Part shown: piece by piece, positions 42,936 through 51,333 of the stretch
Layout of the letters: each line of letters starts with the position of its first letter
Numbering within the stretch: the stretch's first letter is position 1
From: FEN-1297 sp963834015
GTDB lineage: Bacteria > Bacteroidota > Ignavibacteria > Ignavibacteriales > Ignavibacteriaceae
Direction of reading: 5' to 3'
DNA length: 64,000 nt
NCBI GenBank assembly: GCA_963834015.1
Contig: CAWIAG010000004.1
Location: forward strand, 1,364,001 to 1,428,000
Notes under the pieces: model-generated
Seen by the model: only the letters and a program-made list of their open reading frames with translations
Told to the model about the DNA's origin: nothing
Databases searched by the model: none
Translations under genes and position numbers: made by a program

Positions 42936-42967
42936 GCCCTTCCGTAATTACGTGAAGGGTTTTTTGT
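42936..42967 (+). terminator. Attenuator terminator of yezD/porin operon
   Basis: CCCTTC (42937-42942) and GAAGGG with an inner CGTAATTACG palindrome, followed by TTTTTTG. Its 5' arm can instead pair with 42875-42884 in the leader ORF over 10 bp, an antiterminator. Confidence 0.9.
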
Positions 42968-43027
42968 TTTTAAAATAACAATTTATGTCTAAAAGACATA
43001 TTTAATCAAAATTTTTATATAGAAAAA

Positions 43028-43219
43028 ATGGGACATAAAGAGGCAGCACATATTCCTATTGAGGAAATTATCAAATCAATAAAATCTATAAAATTTGGGC
43101 AGGTTCAGATAACTATTCACAATTATGAAGTTGTTCAGATAGATAAAATTGAAAAAGTCAGATTTGAAAAAAAAGATTCAAATCAAAAATCTGTAATTAG
43201 TTCAAATACAAAAACTTAA
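43028..43219 (+). CDS. YezD-family small protein (DUF2292)
   Basis: 63 residues: PIEEIIKSIKSIKFGQVQITIHNYEVVQIDKIEKVRF, which fits the YezD/DUF2292 family (short beta strands with conserved K/R-G-x-V-x-I-x-V-x-x-x-x-V-V-Q-I). Members are often found with sulfur-assimilation genes; molecular function is unknown. First gene after the Cys leader attenuator, followed by a further regulatory hairpin. No cysteines in the visible sequence. Confidence 0.8.
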   Translation: MGHKEAAHIPIEEIIKSIKSIKFGQVQITIHNYEVVQIDKIEKVRFEKKDSNQKSVISSNTKT

Positions 43220-43239
43220 GTAACTGAAAAAATTATACT

Positions 43240-43350
43240 GACTCTACTGCAATAGAGAAGTAAGGCGTTTTAACATAGTCCTTAGATCAACCGGACAACC
43301 GGAGGCTAAGAATTCACTAAAAAAATTATAGTGAGTTTTTAGCCTTTTTT
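43240..43350 (+). promoter_or_regulatory. Unassigned leader element ending in terminator
   Basis: A hairpin CTCTA/TAGAG (43243-43258 region) is followed by CTTAG (43281-43285), CCGG-acaa-CCGG and CTAAG (43306-43310), which fold together. The same CTAAG belongs to GGCTAA (43304-43309) in a strong terminator that pairs with TTAGCC (43339-43344) before TTTTTT. The mutually exclusive pairings suggest an attenuator or riboswitch controlling the porin/MetQNI genes. I do not recognise the ligand class; it has no Cys-rich ORF. Confidence 0.65.
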
Positions 43351-43437
43351 GTTTTAAAGATGCCGGCTGAAAAATATAATTGAGAAATAAGAACACATCC
43401 GGTTCTTAATCAATTTAAAAAAAGAAGTACAGGTAAA

Positions 43438-43548
43438 ATGAAATTAGAAAATGTAGTCGTAAATACGGAAGTGCAAAATTACCGCACTAATCATAATCCT
43501 TATAAATATGACTACTCCATAATTCCCTTTTCTATGGCATACGGGTAA
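43438..43548 (+). CDS. Possible 36-residue ORF before the porin gene
   Basis: MKLENVVVNTEVQNYRTNHN and a Tyr-rich end, stop TAA at 43546. There is a fair ribosome-binding site (acaggtaaaATG), and it lies between the terminator at 43350 and the porin start at 43614. No recognised family; it may be a small translated leader or chance. Confidence 0.35.
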   Translation: MKLENVVVNTEVQNYRTNHNPYKYDYSIIPFSMAYG

Positions 43549-43613
43549 TAACCGCTGTTCTCATTCAATAATTAATATCATTTTATTTTTTAATAATACA
43601 AGAGAGAGAAAAA

Positions 43614-44915
43614 ATGAAAAATACTATACTAACCATTCTTACTTTATTACTTTTGAATGCCGGGGCATTTGCACAGGATACTACCCAGCACCAAACATTC
43701 GGGCTTACACTTTCAGGCTATATAAAAACAGATGTATTTTATGATACCCGCCAGGAAGTTCTTGGAAGAGAAGGTGAATTTGAATTATACCCTGCCGCAA
43801 GAAGTTTATCTTCAAACGGAACCGATCTGAATGCAATAGGTGATTTTAATATTCTTTCGGTTCAATCAAGACTTACCGGTAAGGTTACGGCGCCTGATTT
43901 ATTAGGTGCAAAATCAACAGGAGTATTTGAGGGTGAATTCTTTGGTACTTCGGATTCAGACGTTAACGGTTTCAGGTTAAGGCTCGGTTATATCAATCTT
44001 AACTGGAATAATTCAACCCAGCTATTGATCGGCCAGGCATGGGACCCTCTTTTTATTCTTGATGCTGCCCCTGCAACTATATCTTACAATACCGGGACTC
44101 CTTTCAAAACTTTAGCACGTGAACCTCAAATAAAATTAACACAGGCTTTGAACAGCAATATAAACGTTTCGCTTGCTTTTATAACCGAGAGAGACTTCCA
44201 AAGTAACGGCCCTACAAGCAGCGGCACTGCAAGCGCCGCAACAAACCTGGCTTCAACCGCATCCTCTTTGTTCGAACGGGATGCAATTATTCCTAATACC
44301 GATTTACAAATTGCATTTAGAAATGAAAACTTCCTTCTTGCATTAACCGGAGATTACAAAGTACTTGAACCTTTGCAGTCTGTTTCCAAAGGAACCGCTG
44401 CAACTACATATCAGACAACTAACAAAGTTGAAAGTGCAATAGCACAGCTTACTGCTAAATATGCTGAAAGCGGTTTTTCAATTGTTGCGGAAGGCATTTA
44501 TGCTCAGAACCCTGTTTCTCAGTACCTGATCGGCGGTTATGCAATCCAGTCTATTGATCCTGTTACAGGAATTCCTACTTATACTAACTTTAATACTGAA
44601 TCTTTCTGGACAGATATTGTTTTCGGCACACAGTTCCAGGTTGCGTTATTTGCAGGTTATACACAGAATTTAGGAACTTCCGACCAAATCAGTACTGCAG
44701 AATTATATGCATACGGCAGAGGTACTAATATCAAAGATATATACAGGTTCTCGCCAAGAGTAGTATTAAACTATGGTAAAACAAGATTCGGCCTTGAATT
44801 AGAGTATACCTCGGTAGCTTATGGAACAAATGATCCTACCGACAAAGAAAAAGTAATAAATACATACAATGAATCTGCCTTAAGAGTTCTTGTAGGCGCT
44901 TATTTATTCTTTTAA
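43614..44915 (+). CDS. Outer-membrane beta-barrel porin (DcaP-like)
   Basis: 433 residues. Signal peptide MKNTILTILTLLLLNAGAFA; the mature chain consists of amphipathic beta strands with turns rich in N, G, T and ends in an aromatic-terminal strand (VLVGAYLFF), as outer-membrane proteins do. Segments such as GYIKTDVFYDTRQ and GEFFGTSDSDVNGFRLRLGYIN resemble the DcaP-type trimeric porins. It is followed by a methionine ABC transporter, so it may admit methionine or other sulfur compounds through the outer membrane. Ribosome-binding site agagagagaaaaaATG. Confidence 0.85.
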   Translation: MKNTILTILTLLLLNAGAFAQDTTQHQTFGLTLSGYIKTDVFYDTRQEVLGREGEFELYPAARSLSSNGTDLNAIGDFNILSVQSRLTGKVTAPDLLGAKSTGVFEGEFFGTSDSDVNGFRLRLGYINLNWNNSTQLLIGQAWDPLFILDAAPATISYNTGTPFKTLAREPQIKLTQALNSNINVSLAFITERDFQSNGPTSSGTASAATNLASTASSLFERDAIIPNTDLQIAFRNENFLLALTGDYKVLEPLQSVSKGTAATTYQTTNKVESAIAQLTAKYAESGFSIVAEGIYAQNPVSQYLIGGYAIQSIDPVTGIPTYTNFNTESFWTDIVFGTQFQVALFAGYTQNLGTSDQISTAELYAYGRGTNIKDIYRFSPRVVLNYGKTRFGLELEYTSVAYGTNDPTDKEKVINTYNESALRVLVGAYLFF

Positions 44916-44977
44916 TATCCGGTTAAAAAAGTATCAATGATATTGAAAATGCTTTTAAACATTTTGGAGATAATACA

Positions 44978-45814
44978 ATGAAACATTACAAAAATATAGC
45001 GATGATTTTAATTATCGCTTTAATTTCCGTGAGTTCTGTTTTTTCACAAAAGCATGAGAAAACAATTGTTATAGGTGTTGCCCCCGGCCCTTATGGTGAT
45101 TTAATAACAAGAGGTATAAAACCGTATCTTGAAAAGAAAGGGTATACTATTGAATTAAAACAATTCAGTGATTACATCCAGCCTGACCTTGCATTAAATA
45201 ACAAAGAAGTTGATGCAAATCTTTACCAGCATACACCTTTCCTTGTTAAACTTTCGGCAGACAGGGGACTAAAACTTTCACCGGTTATTAAAATTCCGAC
45301 GGCAGGTGTAGGCGTATACTCAAAGAAAATAAAAAACATCTCGCAATTAAAAGATGGCGATGAAGTTACAATCCCTAATGACCCGACAAATGAAACACGC
45401 GCTCTTAAATTACTATCTGTAAATAACTTAATAACATTTAAACAAAACATCGATGTTACTAAAGCTTCTGAAAAAGATATTGAAAGCAATCCGCATAATT
45501 TAAAAATCCGCCCCGTAGAAGCGGCCCAGCTTCCAAGAACTCTGGATGCTGTTGCAATATCCGTTATCAACGGTAATTATGCTATTGCTGCCGGCATCCC
45601 GTTAAATTCTGCTCTTATTAAAGAGGTATTGGATGAAGACCATAAAAACGTGCTTGCTGTCCATTCGGATGATGTCAATAAGCAATTTGTTAAAGATTTA
45701 AAAGAAGCTATTGAATCGGAAACTTTTAAAAAAGCAATTGAAAATCCTAAAGATATTTTTAATTCTTTTCAAAAACCGCAGTGGTATCTGGATAAATGGA
45801 AAATTAAGCAATAA
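44978..45814 (+). CDS. metQ: Methionine ABC transporter substrate-binding protein
   Basis: 278 residues. Signal peptide MKHYKNIAMILIIALISVSS; no Cys follows, so it is not obviously a lipoprotein as many MetQ are. NlpA/MetQ family features: VIGVAPGPYGDLITRGIKPYLEKKGYTIELKQFSDY, PDLALNNKEVDANLYQHTPFL, DEVTIPNDPTNETRALKLL. It binds D/L-methionine in the periplasm and delivers it to MetNI, encoded next. Ribosome-binding site tggagataatacaATG. Confidence 0.94.
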   Translation: MKHYKNIAMILIIALISVSSVFSQKHEKTIVIGVAPGPYGDLITRGIKPYLEKKGYTIELKQFSDYIQPDLALNNKEVDANLYQHTPFLVKLSADRGLKLSPVIKIPTAGVGVYSKKIKNISQLKDGDEVTIPNDPTNETRALKLLSVNNLITFKQNIDVTKASEKDIESNPHNLKIRPVEAAQLPRTLDAVAISVINGNYAIAAGIPLNSALIKEVLDEDHKNVLAVHSDDVNKQFVKDLKEAIESETFKKAIENPKDIFNSFQKPQWYLDKWKIKQ

Positions 45815-45912
45815 TTATTTAAGGCTTGAATGAGGTATTGGGTAGAGTACCTCATTCATAATTTGATAATTGATTTTAACGTCAAAATAAAAATTTTATT
45901 CAGGCTTTGTTT

Positions 45913-46914
45913 ATGATAAGATTAGATGATGTATGCGTGCGTTTTACGGTTAAAAAAAATGTAATTGAGGCCGTTAAAAATGTCAGTCTGAGTATCGGGC
46001 GTGGGGAAGTATACGGAATTGTAGGTTCAAGCGGGGCGGGTAAAAGTACTTTATTAAGAACAATTAATTTGCTTGAAAAGCCTGTTTCAGGCGAAGTATT
46101 AATTAATAATGTTAAGATCAACGATTTTAAGGGTGAACAACTTCGTAAAGTGAGATTAAAAATCGGAATGATTTTTCAACACTATAATCTTATTAATACA
46201 AAAACAGTTTTTGATAATGTATCCTTTGCTATGCGGGTAGCCGGTAAATCCAAAGAAGAGAGGGAAACGCATATTCCTGAAATTTTATCGCTGGTAGGGC
46301 TTGAAGATAAAACGGATTCTTATCCCTCAAATTTAAGCGGCGGGCAAAAACAGAGAGTTGGTATTGCAAGGGCTATTGCCAACAATCCTGATATTCTTCT
46401 TTGCGATGAACCGACTTCTGCATTAGACCTTGAAACAACCAGTTCAATTCTTGACCTGATAAAAGATATTAATAAAAAAATGGGAATTACAACCGTATTA
46501 ATTTCCCATGAAATGAACATAGTAAAAAAAATATGTGATAAAGTAGCCGTTATGGAAAACGGTTACCTGGTTGAGCACGGTAGTGTTTACGAAGTATTTA
46601 CAAATCCCCGGCATGATTTTACCAAACAGTTAATTGAACATACAATAAATCTCGATATCCCGGATGAACTTCTTGAAATTCACAAAGGCAAATTAGTAAG
46701 GTTAATTTTTAAAGGGGATTCGGCGCTTGAGCCGGTTATTTCAGAAACGATAAAAAACTTTAATGTTACAATTACAATTCTTCACGGTAAAATTGAATAT
46801 ATAAGCGGGAGGCCTATAGGAATATTAGTTATCGGCGTTGACGGTGAGGAAACAAATATTGAAAAATCAATTAATAATCTTAAGGAACGAGTATCTGAAT
46901 TGGAGTTAATATGA
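45913..46914 (+). CDS. metN: Methionine ABC transporter ATP-binding protein
   Basis: Start ATG at 45913 (MIRLDDVCVRF); a TTG two codons earlier is less likely. 333 residues. Walker A GSSGAGKST, Q-loop IFQHYNLI, signature LSGGQKQRVGIARAIA, Walker B ILLCDEPTSALD and H-loop ISHEM. The C-terminal about 90 residues form the NIL/ACT regulatory domain of MetN that binds methionine to inhibit transport (trans-inhibition). Overlaps metI by 4 bp (ATGA). Confidence 0.95.
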   Translation: MIRLDDVCVRFTVKKNVIEAVKNVSLSIGRGEVYGIVGSSGAGKSTLLRTINLLEKPVSGEVLINNVKINDFKGEQLRKVRLKIGMIFQHYNLINTKTVFDNVSFAMRVAGKSKEERETHIPEILSLVGLEDKTDSYPSNLSGGQKQRVGIARAIANNPDILLCDEPTSALDLETTSSILDLIKDINKKMGITTVLISHEMNIVKKICDKVAVMENGYLVEHGSVYEVFTNPRHDFTKQLIEHTINLDIPDELLEIHKGKLVRLIFKGDSALEPVISETIKNFNVTITILHGKIEYISGRPIGILVIGVDGEETNIEKSINNLKERVSELELI

Positions 46915-47576
46915 CAATTGAATACATCCAGGGAATATCACAGGATTTATTAAAAGCGTTTTATGAAACATTTCAGATGGTTGGCATTGCACTATTAACT
47001 TCCATTGTTCTGGGCATTCCCTGGGGATTGTTTTTATATGTAACGGAAAAGGGTTTATTCTATTCAAATAAATTTTTAAATGTAATAAGCGGTTTTATTA
47101 TAAACATTATCCGGTCAATACCTTTTGTAATACTATTGGTTTTGCTGCTTCCTTTTACACAAGTAATTATCGGAACTACTATCGGCCCTCTTGCAGCATC
47201 GGTGCCTCTGGCTATTGCATCAACAGCATTTTATGCGCGCTTAGTCTGGGTTTCATTATGCGAAATAGATAAAGGCGTAATTGAAGCATCCTTATCGCTG
47301 GGAGCAAAACCCTTTTTAATTATAACAAACGTGCTGTTAAGGGAAGCTTTACCCGGTTTGTTAAGAGGCCTTACTGTAACGGCTGTAAGCCTAATCGGGT
47401 ATTCTGCTATGGCCGGCATTGTGGGCGGAGGCGGAGTTGGCGACCTTGCAATCCGTTTCGGCTATTACAGGTATGAAACTAATGTTATGATAATTACTGT
47501 TTTCTTTTTAATCCTCCTTGTTCAGATAGTACAAATTCTGGGTGATTTTGCAGCAAATAAATCCAATAAAAAGTGA
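46911..47576 (+). CDS. metI: Methionine ABC transporter permease
   Basis: 221 residues, five predicted membrane helices. Permease coupling motif EASLSLGAKPFLIITNVLLREALPGLLRGLTVT and the MetI landmark SLIGYSAMAGIVGGGGVGDLAIRFGY. Transports methionine across the inner membrane with MetN and MetQ. It overlaps metN by 4 bp. The next gene, an ABC ATPase for a different importer, begins 10 bp downstream. Confidence 0.95.
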   Translation: MTIEYIQGISQDLLKAFYETFQMVGIALLTSIVLGIPWGLFLYVTEKGLFYSNKFLNVISGFIINIIRSIPFVILLVLLLPFTQVIIGTTIGPLAASVPLAIASTAFYARLVWVSLCEIDKGVIEASLSLGAKPFLIITNVLLREALPGLLRGLTVTAVSLIGYSAMAGIVGGGGVGDLAIRFGYYRYETNVMIITVFFLILLVQIVQILGDFAANKSNKK

Positions 47577-47586
47577 TAATATAAAT

Positions 47587-48377
47587 ATGGCCGGTAACAG
47601 TTTAAAGGAACAGAACCTGAACTAATCATTGAGGATCTTAGTAAGGAATTCAGGGTCGGATCGAAACCTGTTCCGGCGCTTAATTCCATCCATCTTGCCA
47701 TTAAGCGTGGAGAGTTTATCAGCATTGTGGGAGGCAGCGGCTGCGGCAAAAGCACACTTTTACGGATCATTGCCGGGCTGGAAAATTCATTTACAGGTAC
47801 GATTCAATTAGATGGACAGCCTGTCCATGGTCCGGGCACTGACCGCGTCCTGGTATTTCAGGAGCATCGTCTTTTCCCCTGGCTCACTATTAAAGAGAAT
47901 ATTGCCTTTGGCCTTAGCGGGGGAAAAGCGGAGGTTGAAAGAATTGTTCGAGAACATATAACATTGGTCGGGCTTGATGGTTTTTCAAATGCATATCCCG
48001 GCCAGCTATCGGGTGGAATGGCGCAGCGTGCAGCCATTGCCCGTGCTATTGTTAACCGCCCTAAAATCCTGTTGATGGACGAACCATTCGGCGCCCTGGA
48101 TGCATTTACAAAAATTCAGATGCAAGAAGAGGTACTGAAGATATGGCGTGCGGAGCAAGCAACCATCATACTGGTTACCCACGACATAGACGAAGCAGTT
48201 TTTCTAAGCGACCGTGTGCTTATAATGTCCAACCGGCCCGGGACTATTCACAGAAATTATTCAATTGACCTTGCACGTCCGCGGGACCGAAACAGTTACG
48301 AATTTGTCGAATACCGCCGGAAAATTTATAATGAGTTTTTTGCGGAAGCCGAAAAAACTTTTGCGTATGAAATATGA
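47587..48377 (+). CDS. Sulfonate/nitrate/taurine-type ABC ATPase, frameshifted near N-terminus
   Basis: The body (about 250 residues) has the SsuB/TauB/NrtD layout: EPELIIEDLSKEF, VPALNSIHLAIKRGEFISIV, Walker A GGSGCGKST, LVFQEHRLFPWLTIKENIAFG, signature LSGGMAQRAAIARAI, Walker B ILLMDEPFGALD, VTHDIDEAVFLSDRV. ATG at 47587 starts MAGNSLK, but after TTTAAA (47602-47606 region) the frame must shift by one base to continue GTEPELIIEDL; one A appears missing from the run. Otherwise translation would have to begin at GTG 47727 inside Walker A. So either a frameshift mutation, sequencing error or recoding. It energises the permease at 50242. Confidence 0.85.
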
Positions 48378-49245
48378 GTCAAGCGGAATTATGAAGTTAA
48401 GCAGCATTAAAAATCTTAAGGCCCGGATCACGCGTGAAGCCAGGCGGCTCGGCGCAAACTTAGTTGGATATGCGCCTATATCACGGTGGGCAGACAGCGG
48501 TCTGGATGAATCATATTGGCCGGCATCCGTATGGCAGAATGCTAAAACCGTGATCGTGCTTGGAGTTCCTATGCTTCTGCCTTTAATAGAAAGTACACCT
48601 TCAATTAATTACCAGGAGATGTATGGTACGGCAAACCAGGTGCTGGATCAGGCGGCTTTTCGCCTGGCTGCCTGGCTTAACAGTCTGGGATATGCGGCGA
48701 TTTATCTTTCGCGTGACGGTTACGGAAACCTTGATATTCTTCGGCGCAAACCGGCTGCCGGCTTTAGCCATGCAACGGCAGGGAAATATGCCGGACTGGG
48801 AACGATAGGAGCGAGTCACATGTTGCTGACACCTGAGTATGGCCCCAGGGTACGGCTTGTTTCAATATTTACTTCGGCTGAGTTACATGGAGATCCGCTC
48901 AAAGCCAGAGATCTTTGCAACAAGTGCGGCCTATGCATCCGGCTTTGCCCCGTAAATGCATTTATAAAAGTAAAAGGGCGGCTGATTGCGGACATGGACA
49001 AAGATTCCTGCACAGTGCGCCATCAGCAGCTTCGCCTGGAGAACCGGTTCCCCTGCGGTATCTGTGCTAAAGTCTGCCCCGTCGGGGCTGACCGGGAACT
49101 ATACGGAAGAACAGACATACGTATTTACCGCCGCGAGCATGAGCAGGAGACCATAAACGATCCGTTATTCAGATCTTGGGAGCACATGCGTGCGCATGGT
49201 TCTGGTGAAGATGGAGAGAACGAAATAAAAAAATATAGAAGGTAA
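48367..49245 (+). CDS. Epoxyqueuosine-reductase-like [4Fe-4S] protein
   Basis: Start taken at 48367 (MKYESSGIMKLSS), overlapping the ATPase stop by 11 bp; MKLSS at 48391 is an alternative. About 292 residues. The C-terminal part has two [4Fe-4S] motifs (CNKCGLCIRLCPVNA and CGICAKVCPVG). N-terminal elements resemble QueG/corrinoid-reductase-type proteins (ANLVGYAPISRW, AGLGTIGASHMLLTPEYGPRVRL). Placement inside a sulfonate-type ABC operon is unusual for tRNA-modifying QueG; it may reduce an imported organosulfur compound or handle electrons for one. Not the same as true QueG (the usual HEAT-like C-terminus is absent). Confidence 0.75.
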   Translation: MKYESSGIMKLSSIKNLKARITREARRLGANLVGYAPISRWADSGLDESYWPASVWQNAKTVIVLGVPMLLPLIESTPSINYQEMYGTANQVLDQAAFRLAAWLNSLGYAAIYLSRDGYGNLDILRRKPAAGFSHATAGKYAGLGTIGASHMLLTPEYGPRVRLVSIFTSAELHGDPLKARDLCNKCGLCIRLCPVNAFIKVKGRLIADMDKDSCTVRHQQLRLENRFPCGICAKVCPVGADRELYGRTDIRIYRREHEQETINDPLFRSWEHMRAHGSGEDGENEIKKYRR

Positions 49246-49249
49246 AATT

Positions 49250-50245
49250 ATGAACAAAAAAATAATTATCGTGATTGCAATTGCAATCGTTCTGATAGCG
49301 GCAGCATTGCTGCTATTAAAGTTCAAATATTCCCGGTTGCATGCTCAATCAGCCGTTACACGGGTTACACTGGATTATGCATACTATAACCCGGTAAGCC
49401 TTGTGCTTAAAGAAAAGAAGTTTCTTGAAGAAGACCTCGATAAAGACGGCATAAAGGTAGACTGGGTGTTTAGCCAGGGCAGCAACAAGTCGCTTGAATA
49501 TCTGAATAGTAAAAGTGTTGACTTCGGTTCGACAGCCGGCGTGGCGGCTTTCATATCAAGGGCTAACGGGAATCCTGTGAAATCAATTTATGTTTATTCA
49601 AAACCTGAGTGGACGGCGCTGTTAGTTGGCAAGAACAGCAAGATTACATCTGTAGCAGAACTAAAAGGTAAAAAAGTTGCTGCTACACGCGGAACCGATC
49701 CTTTTGTTTTCCTGGTGCGGGCATTAAGTGAAAACGGGCTTACGATTAAAGACATTGAATTTGTGGCCCTGCAGCATGCAGATGGAAAAAACGCTCTGTT
49801 GCGCGGCGATGTTGACGCCTGGGCGGGATTGGATCCATTGATGGTGCAGGCTGAGGTTGAATCCGGCGCAATGTTTCTCTACCGTAACGCCGGTTTTAAC
49901 ACATACGGAGTTTTAAATGTAAGGGAAGATTATGCCAAAAATCATTCGGATTTAGTAGTTCGGGTTTTACAAGCTTATGAAAAAGCACGCCTGTGGGTGA
50001 TTGACAATCCGGCTCAGTTTAAGGCATTGGTTGTTGCTCAAGCCAAAATTAACGATGCGGTTGCATCTAAAGTTCTTGAACGAACCGACCTGAGTAATTC
50101 ACGCATTGGTGAAGAACAGAAAAAAGCCATAGGAGCCGCAGGCGATGTGCTCAAAAAGAATTCGGTTATCGGAGTAACTGTGGATATAAATAAAACCGTG
50201 GACGAACTCATTGACCCGCGTTATGCGGCGGAAGCTGTAAAGTGA
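49250..50245 (+). CDS. ABC transporter substrate-binding protein (sulfonate/nitrate/taurine type)
   Basis: 331 residues. An N-terminal uncleaved-looking membrane segment (IIIVIAIAIVLIAAALLLL) is followed by an NMT1/SsuA-like fold: LKEKKFLEEDLDKDGIKVDWVFSQGSNKSLEYLNSKSVDFG, VAELKGKKVAATRGTDPFVFLVRAL, LRGDVDAWAGLDPLM. It should bind a sulfonate or related small anion outside the inner membrane. The ligand cannot be read from sequence. It is coupled (4-bp overlap) to the permease gene. Confidence 0.88.
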   Translation: MNKKIIIVIAIAIVLIAAALLLLKFKYSRLHAQSAVTRVTLDYAYYNPVSLVLKEKKFLEEDLDKDGIKVDWVFSQGSNKSLEYLNSKSVDFGSTAGVAAFISRANGNPVKSIYVYSKPEWTALLVGKNSKITSVAELKGKKVAATRGTDPFVFLVRALSENGLTIKDIEFVALQHADGKNALLRGDVDAWAGLDPLMVQAEVESGAMFLYRNAGFNTYGVLNVREDYAKNHSDLVVRVLQAYEKARLWVIDNPAQFKALVVAQAKINDAVASKVLERTDLSNSRIGEEQKKAIGAAGDVLKKNSVIGVTVDINKTVDELIDPRYAAEAVK

Positions 50246-50969
50246 AGAACGCATTAATAGGATTTCTGATTCCCGGATTTATAATATTATTTTGGGAAAT
50301 CCTGGCGCATTTGGGCGTCTTGCCGCCCAACTGGTTGCCGGCTCCAACTTCCGTCATAGCAACGGGATTTGAGCTGGCGAGCCAGGGAGACCTGGCAGGC
50401 CACATACTTATTACTACTTGGCGCGTAATTGCAGGGTTTGCAATCGGTGTATTTGCCGCTACAGTACTGGGAGCTCTCACCGGTTATAGTCCGCTGTACA
50501 GGCGTTTGCTGGATCCACTTTTGCAGTCACTCCGAAACATACCGTCTATGGCGTGGGTGCCGTTATTCCTGCTTTGGCTTGGAATCCAGGAAGCTTCAAA
50601 AATTACATTAATTGCAGTAGGTGTGTTTTTTCCGGTGTACCTGAACCTGATGAGCGGAATCCTAAGTGTAGACCCGAAGCTTGTTGAAGTGGGCAGAATT
50701 TTCCGGTTAAGTGATTTTCAATTAATACGGCGCGTAATTCTTCCGGCCACTATGCCCGCTTATATTACCGGATTACGCAGCGGACTGGGACTCGGGTGGA
50801 TGTTTGTAGTAGCCGCCGAACTCATGGGTGCAAGTAAGGGTATAGGTTTTTTAATGAATGACGGACAAATGACCGGGCGCCCGGTATTATCATCGTAAGC
50901 ATTCTTCTTTTTGCTGTCTGCGGAAAGTTAACCGACTTTGCAATGGAACTTGCCGGGCGGCGTCTTTAA
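50242..50969 (+). CDS. ABC transporter permease (sulfonate/nitrate/taurine type), frameshifted near C-terminus
   Basis: The frame from ATG 50242 carries BPD-type permease helices and the coupling motif (EVGRIFRLSDFQLIRRVILPATMPAYITGLRSGLGLGWMF). It meets a stop at 50896 right after GQMTGRPVLSS. Shifting one base at about 50882 restores the expected end: GIIIVSILLFAVCGKLTDFA then MELAGRRL and a stop at 50967. One G seems missing in GCGCCCGG. As with the ATPase, this is either a lesion or an assembly/sequencing error. It transports the substrate of the binding protein next to it. Confidence 0.85.
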
Positions 50970-51050
50970 AATACCAGGATAGTATGAACAGATAAGTATT
51001 ATCCATGAAAAAACAAACTGCTCAAATGAAAAGCATGATTTTAAATTAAG

Positions 51051-51302
51051 TAACTGAAGTTACGCAAATGATATTTAAAGTAGCCCCGACATTTATGTCG
51101 GGGATCGCTGAATTACAAAACATGTTCGGCTTTAGCCAAAATGATATGAAAATTGTGGATTGAACCAAAGGCTCATCCGCCTAAGGCGGAAAAGCCAATA
51201 AAGTCCGGGCTTCATTATTCCCCCGAGTTTCACATTGTGATGGCTGTGCCAAAAACTCGGGGCGGATTAATAAAATTTTTAATATCTGCGTAACTTCAGT
51301 TA
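51051..51302. mobile_element. MITE-like element, best copy (perfect 16-bp inverted ends)
   Basis: TAACTGAAGTTACGCA at 51051-51066 and TGCGTAACTTCAGTTA at 51287-51302 are exact reverse complements. Each end begins or ends with TA, as expected when an element of the IS630/Tc1-mariner group inserts at TA. 252 bp, no ORF, internally rich in hairpins (ccccgacatttatgtcgggg; cgagtttcacattgtg...ctcggggc). Related copies at 17784 and 56774 and fragments at 18856-19150, 29190 and 59965. Non-autonomous; I see no transposase in the window. Confidence 0.85.
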
Positions 51303-51333
51303 AATAACTCTAATAAAAAGTGAGAAAATTAAA

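Noticed and set aside
51303..51333. Leader peptide upstream of the CoA ligase
   Set aside because: No Cys- or Met-rich ORF and no terminator in the short gap after the MITE.
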